This document shows, piece by piece, positions 7,531 to 16,900 of a DNA stretch of 19,122 nucleotides. Both the position numbers and the translations under genes were made by a program. Position 1 is the first letter of the stretch; the number at the start of each line of letters is the position of its first letter. The stretch is from an uncultured Collinsella sp. GTDB lineage: Bacteria; Actinomycetota; Coriobacteriia; Coriobacteriales; Coriobacteriaceae. The notes beneath the pieces were generated by a model, which did not search any database, was not told the origin of the DNA, and saw only the letters and a program-made list of their open reading frames with translations. The stretch is taken from NCBI GenBank assembly GCA_958407465.1, contig CATYIV010000036.1, forward strand, positions 1 to 19,122, written 5' to 3'.

Positions 7531-8271
7531 ATGATTGACCTTCAAACGCTGACGATCTCTTATGGAAAGAAGGTGCTCGTAGATTCGGTGAACGCTGAGT
7601 TTGCCCCGGGTACGGTCTACGGTCTCGTCGCTCCGAACGGGCATGGAAAGACGACGTTGCTGCGTGCGATGGCAGGTTTGCCGGGTCCTCGCGTGGACGG
7701 GAGCATCGTTCTGGATGAGGTGCAGGGTACGGGTGCGAGAGAGGTCCGTTCTATGATCTTCTATGCACCTGGTGAGGGGACGCTGCTGTATCCCGGATTG
7801 CGTGCGGAAGATCACCTCAAGATGGTTTGCGATATGTGGCCGCATGCTCGCGATATCGAAGAGATAGTGGAACAAACGCAGATAGGCGAGTTCGCGAAGA
7901 TGAGGATCCGCACTCTGAGCCAGGGCATGAAGCAGCAGCTTACCCTGGCGATTGCGTATGCGACGGGCGCGCGGTACCTTCTATTAGATGAGCCCATGAA
8001 CGCGCTCGACCCCAGCAGGGTGGACTTGCATTCCGAGATTCTCAGGAAGCTGGCCGATTCTGGTACGTGCATCATCATGTCATCCCACATCTTGGATTCG
8101 GTCGATAGGCTGTGCGATGAGATTCTGTTTTTGAAGGATGGGAGGCTCATTAGAAGCATTCCGCAAGATGATGCTGCGCCGAAGTCTCCTGGATCCCATT
8201 TCGCAAAGCCTGCCGGACGCGCCGAGGGTGCGCTAAGCACGTATCGGCGACTCTACGAAAAGGGCGGGTAG
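7531..8271 (+). CDS. ABC transporter ATP-binding protein (module 1)
   Basis: A 246-aa cytosolic nucleotide-binding subunit that should power the permease encoded just upstream. Walker A is APNGHGKTT (34-42), the ABC signature LSQGM (129-133), Walker B YLLLDEP (149-155), the D-loop NALDP and the H-loop His186 in SSHILD. The Ala in place of the usual Gly before PNG is shared with the ATPase domain of module 2, as is a C-terminal segment ending in Tyr and Gly (YRRLYEKGG). The region is closest to the CcmA/BcrA type that serves ABC-2-like exporters. ATG 7531 has AGGGG nine bases upstream; ATG 7522 overlaps the permease stop (ATGA) but its ribosome site would touch the start. Translational coupling with the permease is likely. 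Confidence 0.92.
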   Translation: MIDLQTLTISYGKKVLVDSVNAEFAPGTVYGLVAPNGHGKTTLLRAMAGLPGPRVDGSIVLDEVQGTGAREVRSMIFYAPGEGTLLYPGLRAEDHLKMVCDMWPHARDIEEIVEQTQIGEFAKMRIRTLSQGMKQQLTLAIAYATGARYLLLDEPMNALDPSRVDLHSEILRKLADSGTCIIMSSHILDSVDRLCDEILFLKDGRLIRSIPQDDAAPKSPGSHFAKPAGRAEGALSTYRRLYEKGG

Positions 8272-8297
8272 AAATGCAAGTTAAAAATCTATGTGGT

Positions 8298-8323
8298 CGA
8301 TATGCCGTTAAACCCGCATATCG
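8298..8323. other. Stem-loop in the gap between the two modules
   Basis: CGATATGC and GCATATCG enclose the ten-base loop CGTTAAACCC. It lies 27 bases after the module 1 ATPase and about 100 bases before module 2. No T tract follows, so it could be an operator or an RNA stem rather than a terminator. The rest of the 150-bp gap has no clear promoter; a GTTACTTTTAA stretch near 8376 resembles GTTACTTTTTAA at 4781 in the module 1 promoter region. Confidence 0.4.
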
Positions 8324-8421
8324 ATACCGTTCAGCCATTCGCCTCGCCCCCGCCGCGCGCATCTTCATTCAATCTGTTACTTTTAATCTAACGATTCTTT
8401 GAGGAATGCAGGTGCTTCTGA

Positions 8422-10236
8422 ATGTACTGTCGACTTCTTCTCAAACTAATCCTAAGAGACAAGGCCGTATGGATTTCCACGCTCGTTCTTGCTGCAGCCT
8501 TTTCCGTCCCCATTGCGTTCAATTCACCCATCTACGGCCCCTTCTTTATGAAGCAGGGCATGCAGAGCTTTGTCGACGCATTCAATACGCGCGCGCCCCA
8601 GGCCAGCGGCACAGACCTATCTCCAGAGCAGCAAGATGACGCGGAGCTTGCAAGATACGCGAACGCCGCCCTCGCCGCTCAAACCGACGCCGCCTTTCTC
8701 GATTCTGCCGAGAGCTACTACGCGCTCATGGGCGAAGGCTTCCAATCCGGGTCCATCGTGGGAGACCGAGAGACCAATGACGCAGACCTCGCGTATTGCC
8801 GTGCCCTGAGCAGCTCCGGCATCGCGGATATCCCGGCCTCCGCAAACGACCTGCCGTTCCTCTCCTTCCTGCCCTACGCCATTGCCCAGGCGCCGTCCTT
8901 CCTTCCCTTCATCCCCTTCCTTCTCTCGTCGATACTCGTGCTCGGCGCCACAAGGCCCGGGACCCTGGCGGCAAAGGCGCCCGTGCCCAAATTCCGGCGC
9001 CTTATCCAGATCGTGTTTTCGATAATCGCCGCGGGGACCGCGATGCTCCTCGCCGGCCTCGCACCCGGGGGCATTTACGCCTTGGCCCTAAACGGCTTCG
9101 GGCAAATCGGGTACCCGATCGCCTTCTTCCATAACGGCGCGCTCACCACCACGACCGCGGGAGACGTCTTCACGACCATACTTCTCGCGCTGCTCGCGGG
9201 CGGAACCTTGATATCCGTTTGCTCCGCCGTCCTATCGACCGCAACGAGGCGCGTCCTCGCGGGCCCCCTTGCCTCCGCGCTGCTTGTCGCGGCCCCGGCA
9301 TTCCCGTTACTGTCCGATTCGGCACTAGGGCATAATGCCGTGCTCGGGCTCCTGCCGCTGCCCGTGTTCTCGCCTATCGAGGCAACGGGTTACGTGGGAT
9401 GCTTCCCGACAGAATTCATTGGCTCCGGTTCGGGCAGCGCATCGATGCTTGCCGTGGCCCTGGTATACGTCGCGGTCCTTTTCGCGGTCGGCGCCGTTGT
9501 GACGCGTTCGCCCAAACAGGCTGGACCCGCTAAAAAGCACCATGGGCTTGAGCTCCTGGACGCGAGCGTGGGATACGGAAGCACGACGATACTTTCGATC
9601 GGGTCGCTTTTCCTGAGCCCGGGAACGGCGGCGGGCCTCGTTGCTCCCAACGGCTCGGGGAAAACCACCCTTCTTGAAGCGCTGTCGGGCCAATTTCCCA
9701 CCCGCATCCGCTCGGGAAGCCTGGCGGCAGACGGAATCTGCCAACGTCGATCAGCCGAATTCGCAGAACTCGTCTACCTGAGCTCTTCGGGCGGCGCGGA
9801 TCTCTATCCCACGCTATCGGCCATCGAGCACCTCTCTTTCGTTAGGGAGGCGTGGAAATCGGCCGCCGACATCGACTCGCTCTGCAGCTCCCTCGGAATC
9901 TCCCCATATCTCGACAAGCCGACCCGTAAACTCTCGACAGGAATGAAGCAGCAGGTAAAGCTTGCCATGGCGATAGCGACCGATTGCCCGTACCTCATCC
10001 TCGATGAACCGCTGAACGGCCTCGATCCGGGAAAGCGGAAAACCTCCTGCGACGCGATGCGCAGCGAAGTGGCGCGGGGACGCAGCGTGCTCATCTCAAG
10101 CCATCTGCTCGACGACCTGGCAGACCTCACCAACTCGTTCTACTTCATCGAAGCCGGCACGCTCGTGGAAAAGACCGAGTCGTCCTCGCAGACGCTCAAG
10201 CAGGAATACCTCGATACATACGAGGGAGGTGAATGA
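8422..10236 (+). CDS. Permease-ATPase fusion ABC transporter (module 2)
   Basis: A 604-aa single-chain half-transporter. The permease part (1-365) has six probable helices near 16-34, 150-176, 192-222, 248-272, 278-298 and 340-361, with a long loop (about 35-148) after helix 1. It carries LNGFGQIGYP (223-232), the counterpart of the NG-G-YP motif found twice in the module 1 permease. The ATPase part (375-604) has Walker A APNGSGKTT (408-416), signature LSTGM (504-508), Walker B YLILDEP (524-530), D-loop NGLDP and H-loop His561. Fusion of both in one gene implies a homodimer, or a heterodimer with module 1. ATG 8422 has AGGTG seven bases upstream. Codons look more C/G-ended than in module 1, hinting at a separate origin. 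It overlaps the ribosome site of the second peptide gene, so the two are coupled. Confidence 0.85.
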   Translation: MYCRLLLKLILRDKAVWISTLVLAAAFSVPIAFNSPIYGPFFMKQGMQSFVDAFNTRAPQASGTDLSPEQQDDAELARYANAALAAQTDAAFLDSAESYYALMGEGFQSGSIVGDRETNDADLAYCRALSSSGIADIPASANDLPFLSFLPYAIAQAPSFLPFIPFLLSSILVLGATRPGTLAAKAPVPKFRRLIQIVFSIIAAGTAMLLAGLAPGGIYALALNGFGQIGYPIAFFHNGALTTTTAGDVFTTILLALLAGGTLISVCSAVLSTATRRVLAGPLASALLVAAPAFPLLSDSALGHNAVLGLLPLPVFSPIEATGYVGCFPTEFIGSGSGSASMLAVALVYVAVLFAVGAVVTRSPKQAGPAKKHHGLELLDASVGYGSTTILSIGSLFLSPGTAAGLVAPNGSGKTTLLEALSGQFPTRIRSGSLAADGICQRRSAEFAELVYLSSSGGADLYPTLSAIEHLSFVREAWKSAADIDSLCSSLGISPYLDKPTRKLSTGMKQQVKLAMAIATDCPYLILDEPLNGLDPGKRKTSCDAMRSEVARGRSVLISSHLLDDLADLTNSFYFIEAGTLVEKTESSSQTLKQEYLDTYEGGE

Positions 10237-10237
10237 C

Positions 10238-10582
10238 ATGAAACTATTTGAACAGCTGAAGTCCAATGCGTCGCGCATGGCTGTCTACGCCATCCTCGTG
10301 GCAACGGCTTTATGCGGAATCGCGGCACCCGTCTATGCGCTCAACGGGGAGAAAGGCGATGTCGAACCCGCGTACATGGCTTCGACGGTTAAGGACCGGT
10401 ACAAAGCCTTCTCTGGAGACACGTTTTACGTAGCAGAGTACGACACGACCTACCGTCAGCTTCGCTACAACAAGAGATACGAATATCTAGGCCCAGAAGT
10501 AATCAGCTATACATCGGGTTGGTACCGCTCCAGCTATGGACACATAACCCAGTTCAAGTGTAACTACCGTGTGTACAACTAA
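10238..10582 (+). CDS. Secreted Tyr-rich peptide precursor, bacteriocin-like (module 2)
   Basis: A 114-aa precursor. Residues 1-34 form a Sec signal peptide: Lys8 and Arg13, the hydrophobic core AVYAILVATALCGIAA and the cleavage motif VYA before Leu35. The predicted mature product is 80 aa with 13 tyrosines and a single cysteine, ending CNYRVYN. A Y-R-Q-L-R-Y-N-K-R-Y stretch (72-81) matches Y-K-T-I-S-Y-R-N-G-Y of the module 1 peptide in spacing, and both end in an aromatic tail after QF, so they may be diverged relatives. The ATG at 10238 sits one base after the transporter stop, with GAGGGAGG eight bases upstream. GTG 10229 would lack a ribosome site. A strong terminator follows. Function is unknown; a secreted bacteriocin-like or signalling peptide handled by the adjacent transporter is inferred. 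Confidence 0.7.
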   Translation: MKLFEQLKSNASRMAVYAILVATALCGIAAPVYALNGEKGDVEPAYMASTVKDRYKAFSGDTFYVAEYDTTYRQLRYNKRYEYLGPEVISYTSGWYRSSYGHITQFKCNYRVYN

Positions 10583-10597
10583 AGCAACCGGCCGGGA

Positions 10598-10632
10598 CGA
10601 GGGGTGACGCAAAAGCGTCGCCCCTCGTTTTT
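10598..10632 (+). terminator. Rho-independent terminator of module 2
   Basis: CGAGGGGTGACGC and GCGTCGCCCCTCG pair (one G-T) around AAAA, followed by TTTTT. It lies 15 bases after the peptide stop and closes the island's plus-strand transcription. A small AACTGAAC/GTTCAGTT inverted repeat (10642-10660) lies between it and the right direct repeat. Confidence 0.9.
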
Positions 10633-10661
10633 AACCATGTCAACTGAACCTAGTTCAGTTT

Positions 10662-10725
10662 GGTTGATTTCCGATCTCAGCCGAACACATTGAGCGGAAA
10701 GGCCGTTCCCGCAGTCAGTCGAACG
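10662..10725. repeat. Right 64-bp direct repeat (candidate attR)
   Basis: Same orientation and 62/64 identical to 3036-3099. It ends the island 80 bp past the module 2 peptide gene. The AACTGAAC/GTTCAGTT inverted repeat ends one base before it, and a strong stem starts within its last two bases. Confidence 0.75.
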
Positions 10726-10763
10726 TCCCCGGGGCCCTTCTCAGGCCCCGGGGACGGCATTTT
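10724..10763 (+). terminator. Strong stem-loop with short T run after the right repeat
   Basis: CGTCCCCGGGGCC (10724-10736) and GGCCCCGGGGACG (10744-10756) form a perfect 13-base stem with a 7-base loop, then GCATTTT. It insulates rpmE from the island. The T run is short, so efficiency is uncertain. Confidence 0.6.
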
Positions 10764-10836
10764 CCCAGTTGAAGGAACGGTGGAGATGTGTTTCGATGGG
10801 TCAGATTCGTGTCGTTCCGAAAAGACCGTGAACCTT

Positions 10837-10865
10837 TTGTGGGACACGCGGCGCCGTGGTACCAT
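10837..10865 (+). promoter_or_regulatory. Probable sigma-70 promoter of rpmE
   Basis: TTGTGG (10837-10842) and TACCAT (10860-10865) are separated by 17 bases. Transcription from about 10872 would give a 78-base structured leader before rpmE. Confidence 0.5.
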
Positions 10866-10871
10866 AGCCGA

Positions 10872-10949
10872 GTTTGTTGTCTTGGTCGGAAACCAAGACG
10901 CCTTATGCGCTGATCGGTAACCAGCGCCTGACTAATAAGGAGTCCTACC
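10872..10949 (+). ncRNA. Candidate L31 ribosomal-protein leader
   Basis: Two stems lie directly upstream of rpmE: GTCTTGGT/ACCAAGAC with loop CGGAA (10879-10899) and GCGCTG/CAGCGC (10907-10927), then AAGGAG (10937-10942) before the ATG. Structured L31 leaders that bind L31 for feedback control have been described in several bacterial groups, including Coriobacteria. Match to the published consensus has not been tested here. Confidence 0.55.
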
Positions 10950-11375
10950 ATGAAGCAGGGTATCCATCCCCAGTATGTCGAGTGCACGGTGACGTGCTCC
11001 TGCGGCAACACCTTCAAGACGCACGCTACCGTGTCCGAGATGAAGGTCGAGCTTTGCAACGAGTGCCACCCGTTCTACACTGGCCAGCAGAAGTTCGTCG
11101 ACACCGGTGGACGCGTCCAGCGCTTCGCCGACAAGTTCGGTGGCGCCGCTGCCGCCCAGCTCAAGAAGGCTGAGGAGGCCAAGGCTGCCAAGGCCGCCAA
11201 GGCTGCTGAGGCCGAGGCCGCTCGCAAGGCCGCCGCTGAGGCTAAGGCCGCCGAGAAGGCTAAGCGTGCCGCTAAGTTTGCCGAGGAGGCTGCCAAGCAG
11301 GCCGCCGAGGCTCCCGCAGAGGCTCCCGTCGAGGAGGCCGCTGCCGAGGCCGAGACTACCGAGGCTGCTGAGTAA
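10950..11375 (+). CDS. rpmE: 50S ribosomal protein bL31 with long Ala/Lys/Glu tail
   Basis: Component of the large ribosomal subunit at the inter-subunit bridge. Residues 1-64 are canonical zinc-type L31 (C+ form): Cys16, Cys18, Cys36 and Cys39 hold the metal, with the conserved [21 protein letters not shown]. Residues 65-141 form a low-complexity Ala/Lys/Glu extension, basic at first and acidic at the end, more than doubling the usual length of about 70. The tail is probably helical or disordered; its role is unknown. ATG 10950 has AAGGAG seven bases upstream. The gene stands alone with its own promoter, leader and terminator. Confidence 0.95.
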   Translation: MKQGIHPQYVECTVTCSCGNTFKTHATVSEMKVELCNECHPFYTGQQKFVDTGGRVQRFADKFGGAAAAQLKKAEEAKAAKAAKAAEAEAARKAAAEAKAAEKAKRAAKFAEEAAKQAAEAPAEAPVEEAAAEAETTEAAE

Positions 11376-11412
11376 ATAGCTCGCCGCGGAATCACTCGCA
11401 TTCATGGCATGA

Positions 11413-11452
11413 GGGCCGTGCATCCATTTGGGTGCGCGGCCCTTTTCTTTTT
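11413..11452 (+). terminator. Rho-independent terminator of rpmE
   Basis: GGGCCGTGCATCC pairs with GGGTGCGCGGCCC (with G-T pairs) around ATTT, followed by TTTTCTTTTT. It lies about 37 bases after the rpmE stop. Confidence 0.88.
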
Positions 11453-11453
11453 A

Positions 11454-11520
11454 TTGGTGCAAACCAACCTGTCCCCATTGCACCAGATTGGTGCGAAGGG
11501 GACAGGTTGGTTTGCACCAA
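11454..11520. repeat. 67-bp nested inverted repeat, TGTCCCC family
   Basis: A perfect 23-base inverted repeat (11454-11476 with 11498-11520), each arm containing CCAACCTGTCCCC or its complement, encloses a second hairpin GCACC/GGTGC. It has no coding content. The TGTCCCC core links it to the hairpins at 62-100 and 11551-11587. REP or MITE-like element is the likely class. Confidence 0.75.
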
Positions 11521-11550
11521 ATGACAAAGAGGCGGCGTTTGCCCAGATAA

Positions 11551-11587
11551 AACCTGCCAAAATAAACCTGTCCCTTTTTGGCAGGTT
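11551..11587. repeat. Second hairpin with CCTGTCCC in its loop
   Basis: AACCTGCCAAAA and TTTTGGCAGGTT form a perfect 12-base stem around TAAACCTGTCCCT. Thirty bases separate it from the preceding inverted repeat. Together they fill the rpmE-secA gap; a -10-like TACAAT at 11650-11655, without a clear -35, may be the secA promoter. Confidence 0.65.
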
Positions 11588-11716
11588 GGTCGTAGTTATT
11601 ACGTGGCGGTTGAGGTCGACCGTATGGGGCGCGCCTTGTTTGGCTAAAGTACAATTATCTGTGTTTAACTCGCCCGCAGCTGCACGGCGTGGGCGATGGC
11701 CAAAAAGGAAAACCAC

Positions 11717-14523
<2,807 letters not shown>

Positions 14524-14524
<1 letters not shown>

Positions 14525-15672
14525 TGGCTGAGGCTTTAGAGGTAACGCCCGCCGAGCTGGACGCGTTTGCGGACCGGCTCGGCGAGGTCGAGTCGTATCT
14601 CCACCTGGACGAAAAGCGCACGCGCGTGACCGAGCTCGAGGCCAAAAGTGTTGCCCCTGGCTTTTGGGATGACGCCGACGCCGCCCGTGCCACCATGGAG
14701 GAGATCGCTCGCGCCAAGGAAGATATCGCTGCCGTGGATACCGCGCGCGGCGAGCTATCTGACGCCCGCGCGGCGCTGGAGCTTGCCGAGGAGATGGGCG
14801 ACGACCCCGATGCCGCCGCATTGCGCGAGGAGGCTGCCGCTACGGCAGAACGCCTGGCCCGCTCTATCGACGAGCTCGAGCTTTCGAGCTGGTTTACCGG
14901 TGAGTTCGATCACGGCGACGCGATTGTGACCATCAAGCCCGGACAGGGTGGCCTGGAGGCGCAGGACTGGACCTTCATGCTCTTTAAGATGTACATGAAG
15001 TACTGCCAGCGTCGCGGCTGGAAGGTCACCATTAACGACTGCCCCGCGGCTGAGGTTATCGGCATCGATCGCGCGACCTTTACCGTCGAGGGCAAGGACG
15101 CGTTTGGCATGCTGCGCGCCGAGGCCGGCGTCCACCGTCTGGTGCGCATTAGCCCCACCGACGACAAGAAGCGCCGCCAGACTACGTTTGCCGGCGTCGA
15201 GGTCATTCCGGTGCTGCCCAATGATATCGACATCGAGATCAGTCCCGACGATATCCGCGTGGACGTGTATCACGCGAGCGGCCCGGGCGGCCAGGGCGTC
15301 AACACCACCGACTCCGCCGTACGCGTGACGCATTTTCCCAGCGGCATCGTGGTCACGTGTCAAAACGAGCGCAGTCAGATTCAAAACAAGGCCGCGTGCA
15401 TGCAGATTCTCAAGGCCCGTCTGTACGAGATCGAGCTCGAGAAGCGCGCCGAGGCACTCGACGAGATTCGTGGACCCAAGACCACGATCGGTTTTGGTAA
15501 CCAGATTCGCAGCTACGTGCTCTACCCGTATCAGATGGTGAAGGACCTGCGCTCGGGTGTGGAGACCAGCAACGTCGAGGCCGTTCTCGACGATGGCGAT
15601 CTGGATCCGTTTGTGATCGGTTACCATCGCTGGGCAACCGGCAACGCCGATGCGGAAGGCTCGGACGCCTAG
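14524..15672 (+). CDS. prfB: Peptide chain release factor 2
   Basis: Recognises UGA/UAA and triggers peptide release on the ribosome. The 382-aa protein has the helical domain 1 (residues 1-115), the codon-recognition domain and the catalytic GGQ at 255-257 in HASGPGGQGVN, then SGIVVTCQNERSQIQNKA and the SYVLYPYQMVKDLR segment expected of RF2. Two oddities: the stop-codon tripeptide reads Ser210-Pro-Thr where RF2 normally has Ser-Pro-Phe, and Gly follows GGQ where His or Ser is usual. There is no in-frame UGA near codon 26, so the classic autoregulatory frameshift is absent. The start overlaps the secA stop by one base (TAATG). Confidence 0.94.
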
Positions 15673-15761
15673 GCACATGGTTGGCTCCGGGTCGATGCAA
15701 ACACTTCGCAGGGGTGGTATTTGCTCGATGAATCGGTAGAATCGAATACAGCAAGAAGTTC

Positions 15762-15790
15762 AAAGCGCACTCGTTTGGGTGCGCTTTTTT
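15762..15790 (+). terminator. Terminator between prfB and the YitT gene
   Basis: AAAGCGCAC and GTGCGCTTT pair around TCGTTTGG, followed by TTTTTT. The ribosome site of the next gene (GGGAGG, 15793-15798) begins 3 bases after the T run, so the same stem could attenuate that gene. Confidence 0.85.
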
Positions 15791-15802
15791 GAGGGAGGCA
15801 GC

Positions 15803-16693
15803 ATGGCATATCGTCTGGACATCAAGCGCATTCTTTCGCTGAACTTCTTTCACGATCTACCCAAGATCATGCTGGGCTGCGCCCTGGCAGCCATCGCGAC
15901 GGACCTGTTTTTGATCCCCAACGGCCTTGCCGCCGGCGGCGTTACGGGTCTCGCCACGATTATCCAAGCGGTCGGTGCGTCTCATGGCATCTCTCTGCCT
16001 GTTGGTATTCAAACCATTGTGATGAATGCCTTGCTGCTGCTGGTCGTTATGCGCGCAGGCGGTATGTTCTACGTGGTGCAGACCGCGACGGGCTTTGTGC
16101 TGCTGGGCTTTTTCACCGACCTGTTCGCTCCGTTTGTGGCGCCGCTGGCGCATTCCGATCTTATGCTACCCGCCATGTGGGGCGGCATTATCACGGGCAT
16201 CGGCTACGGCATGGTGCTGCGCGCCGGTGCCAACACTGGCGGCTCAGACACCATCGGTCAGATTATCTCGCGCAACACATCGCTACCGGTTGGCTCGACC
16301 GTCATGGCGATCGATGTTGCCGTGTGCGCGCTGTCGGCCCCAGTCTTTTCGGTCGAAAACGCGCTGTATGCGGGCCTTTCGATGGTCATTAGCGGCTACG
16401 TGATCGATGCCGTGGTCGACGGTGGCAACAGGCGCCGTATGGTGCTCATCATCTCGGACAAGTTTCCCGATATCGCGGCCGACATCATGTATGGCCTGGG
16501 TCGCGGCTGCACCAAGTTTAAGGCGACCGGTATGTACTCGGGCGCCGAGAAACCGGTGATCATGGTCATCGTGAGCCGTCGCGAGCTCAATACGCTCAAG
16601 ACGATCGTGCGCGAGCGCGACCCGCGTGCCATCGTGACCGTGGCCGACGTTACAGAGACCTTCGGCGAGGGCTTCAAGGACATTAACGCGTAG
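15803..16693 (+). CDS. YitT family membrane protein (DUF161/DUF2179)
   Basis: A 296-aa inner-membrane protein. Residues 18-205 hold five or six hydrophobic helices with the family's small-residue pattern: LIPNGLAAGGVTGLATI near 37-53 and GANTGGSDTIGQIISRNT near 145-162. The C-terminal part (about 208-290) is the cytosolic DUF2179 domain, with the KPVIMVIVSRRELNTLK stretch and the ending DPRAIVTVADVTETFG. Transport has been proposed for this family, but no substrate is established. ATG 15803 has GGGAGG four bases upstream. It lies 3 bases of spacer beyond a terminator, so expression needs read-through or an unseen promoter (a TAGAAT at 15737-15742 could be a -10, without a good -35). Confidence 0.9.
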   Translation: MAYRLDIKRILSLNFFHDLPKIMLGCALAAIATDLFLIPNGLAAGGVTGLATIIQAVGASHGISLPVGIQTIVMNALLLLVVMRAGGMFYVVQTATGFVLLGFFTDLFAPFVAPLAHSDLMLPAMWGGIITGIGYGMVLRAGANTGGSDTIGQIISRNTSLPVGSTVMAIDVAVCALSAPVFSVENALYAGLSMVISGYVIDAVVDGGNRRRMVLIISDKFPDIAADIMYGLGRGCTKFKATGMYSGAEKPVIMVIVSRRELNTLKTIVRERDPRAIVTVADVTETFGEGFKDINA

Positions 16694-16900
16694 GGCCGAC
16701 TGCGTTCCATCCAAAAGACGTTCACATTGATAAACCGTTTCATCAGCGGTTCTGCCTGCTCAATTGTTCAAATAATGATAAAAACTCTGGTAAAGCTTCC
16801 AGTTTCCAGCATAATGAATGACGTACGTGCATCGCGGCTGGGTTGGGACGACCTTCTGTGCCGTGCGCATCTTGTCTAAAGAGGATGAAAGGAAGGCACA

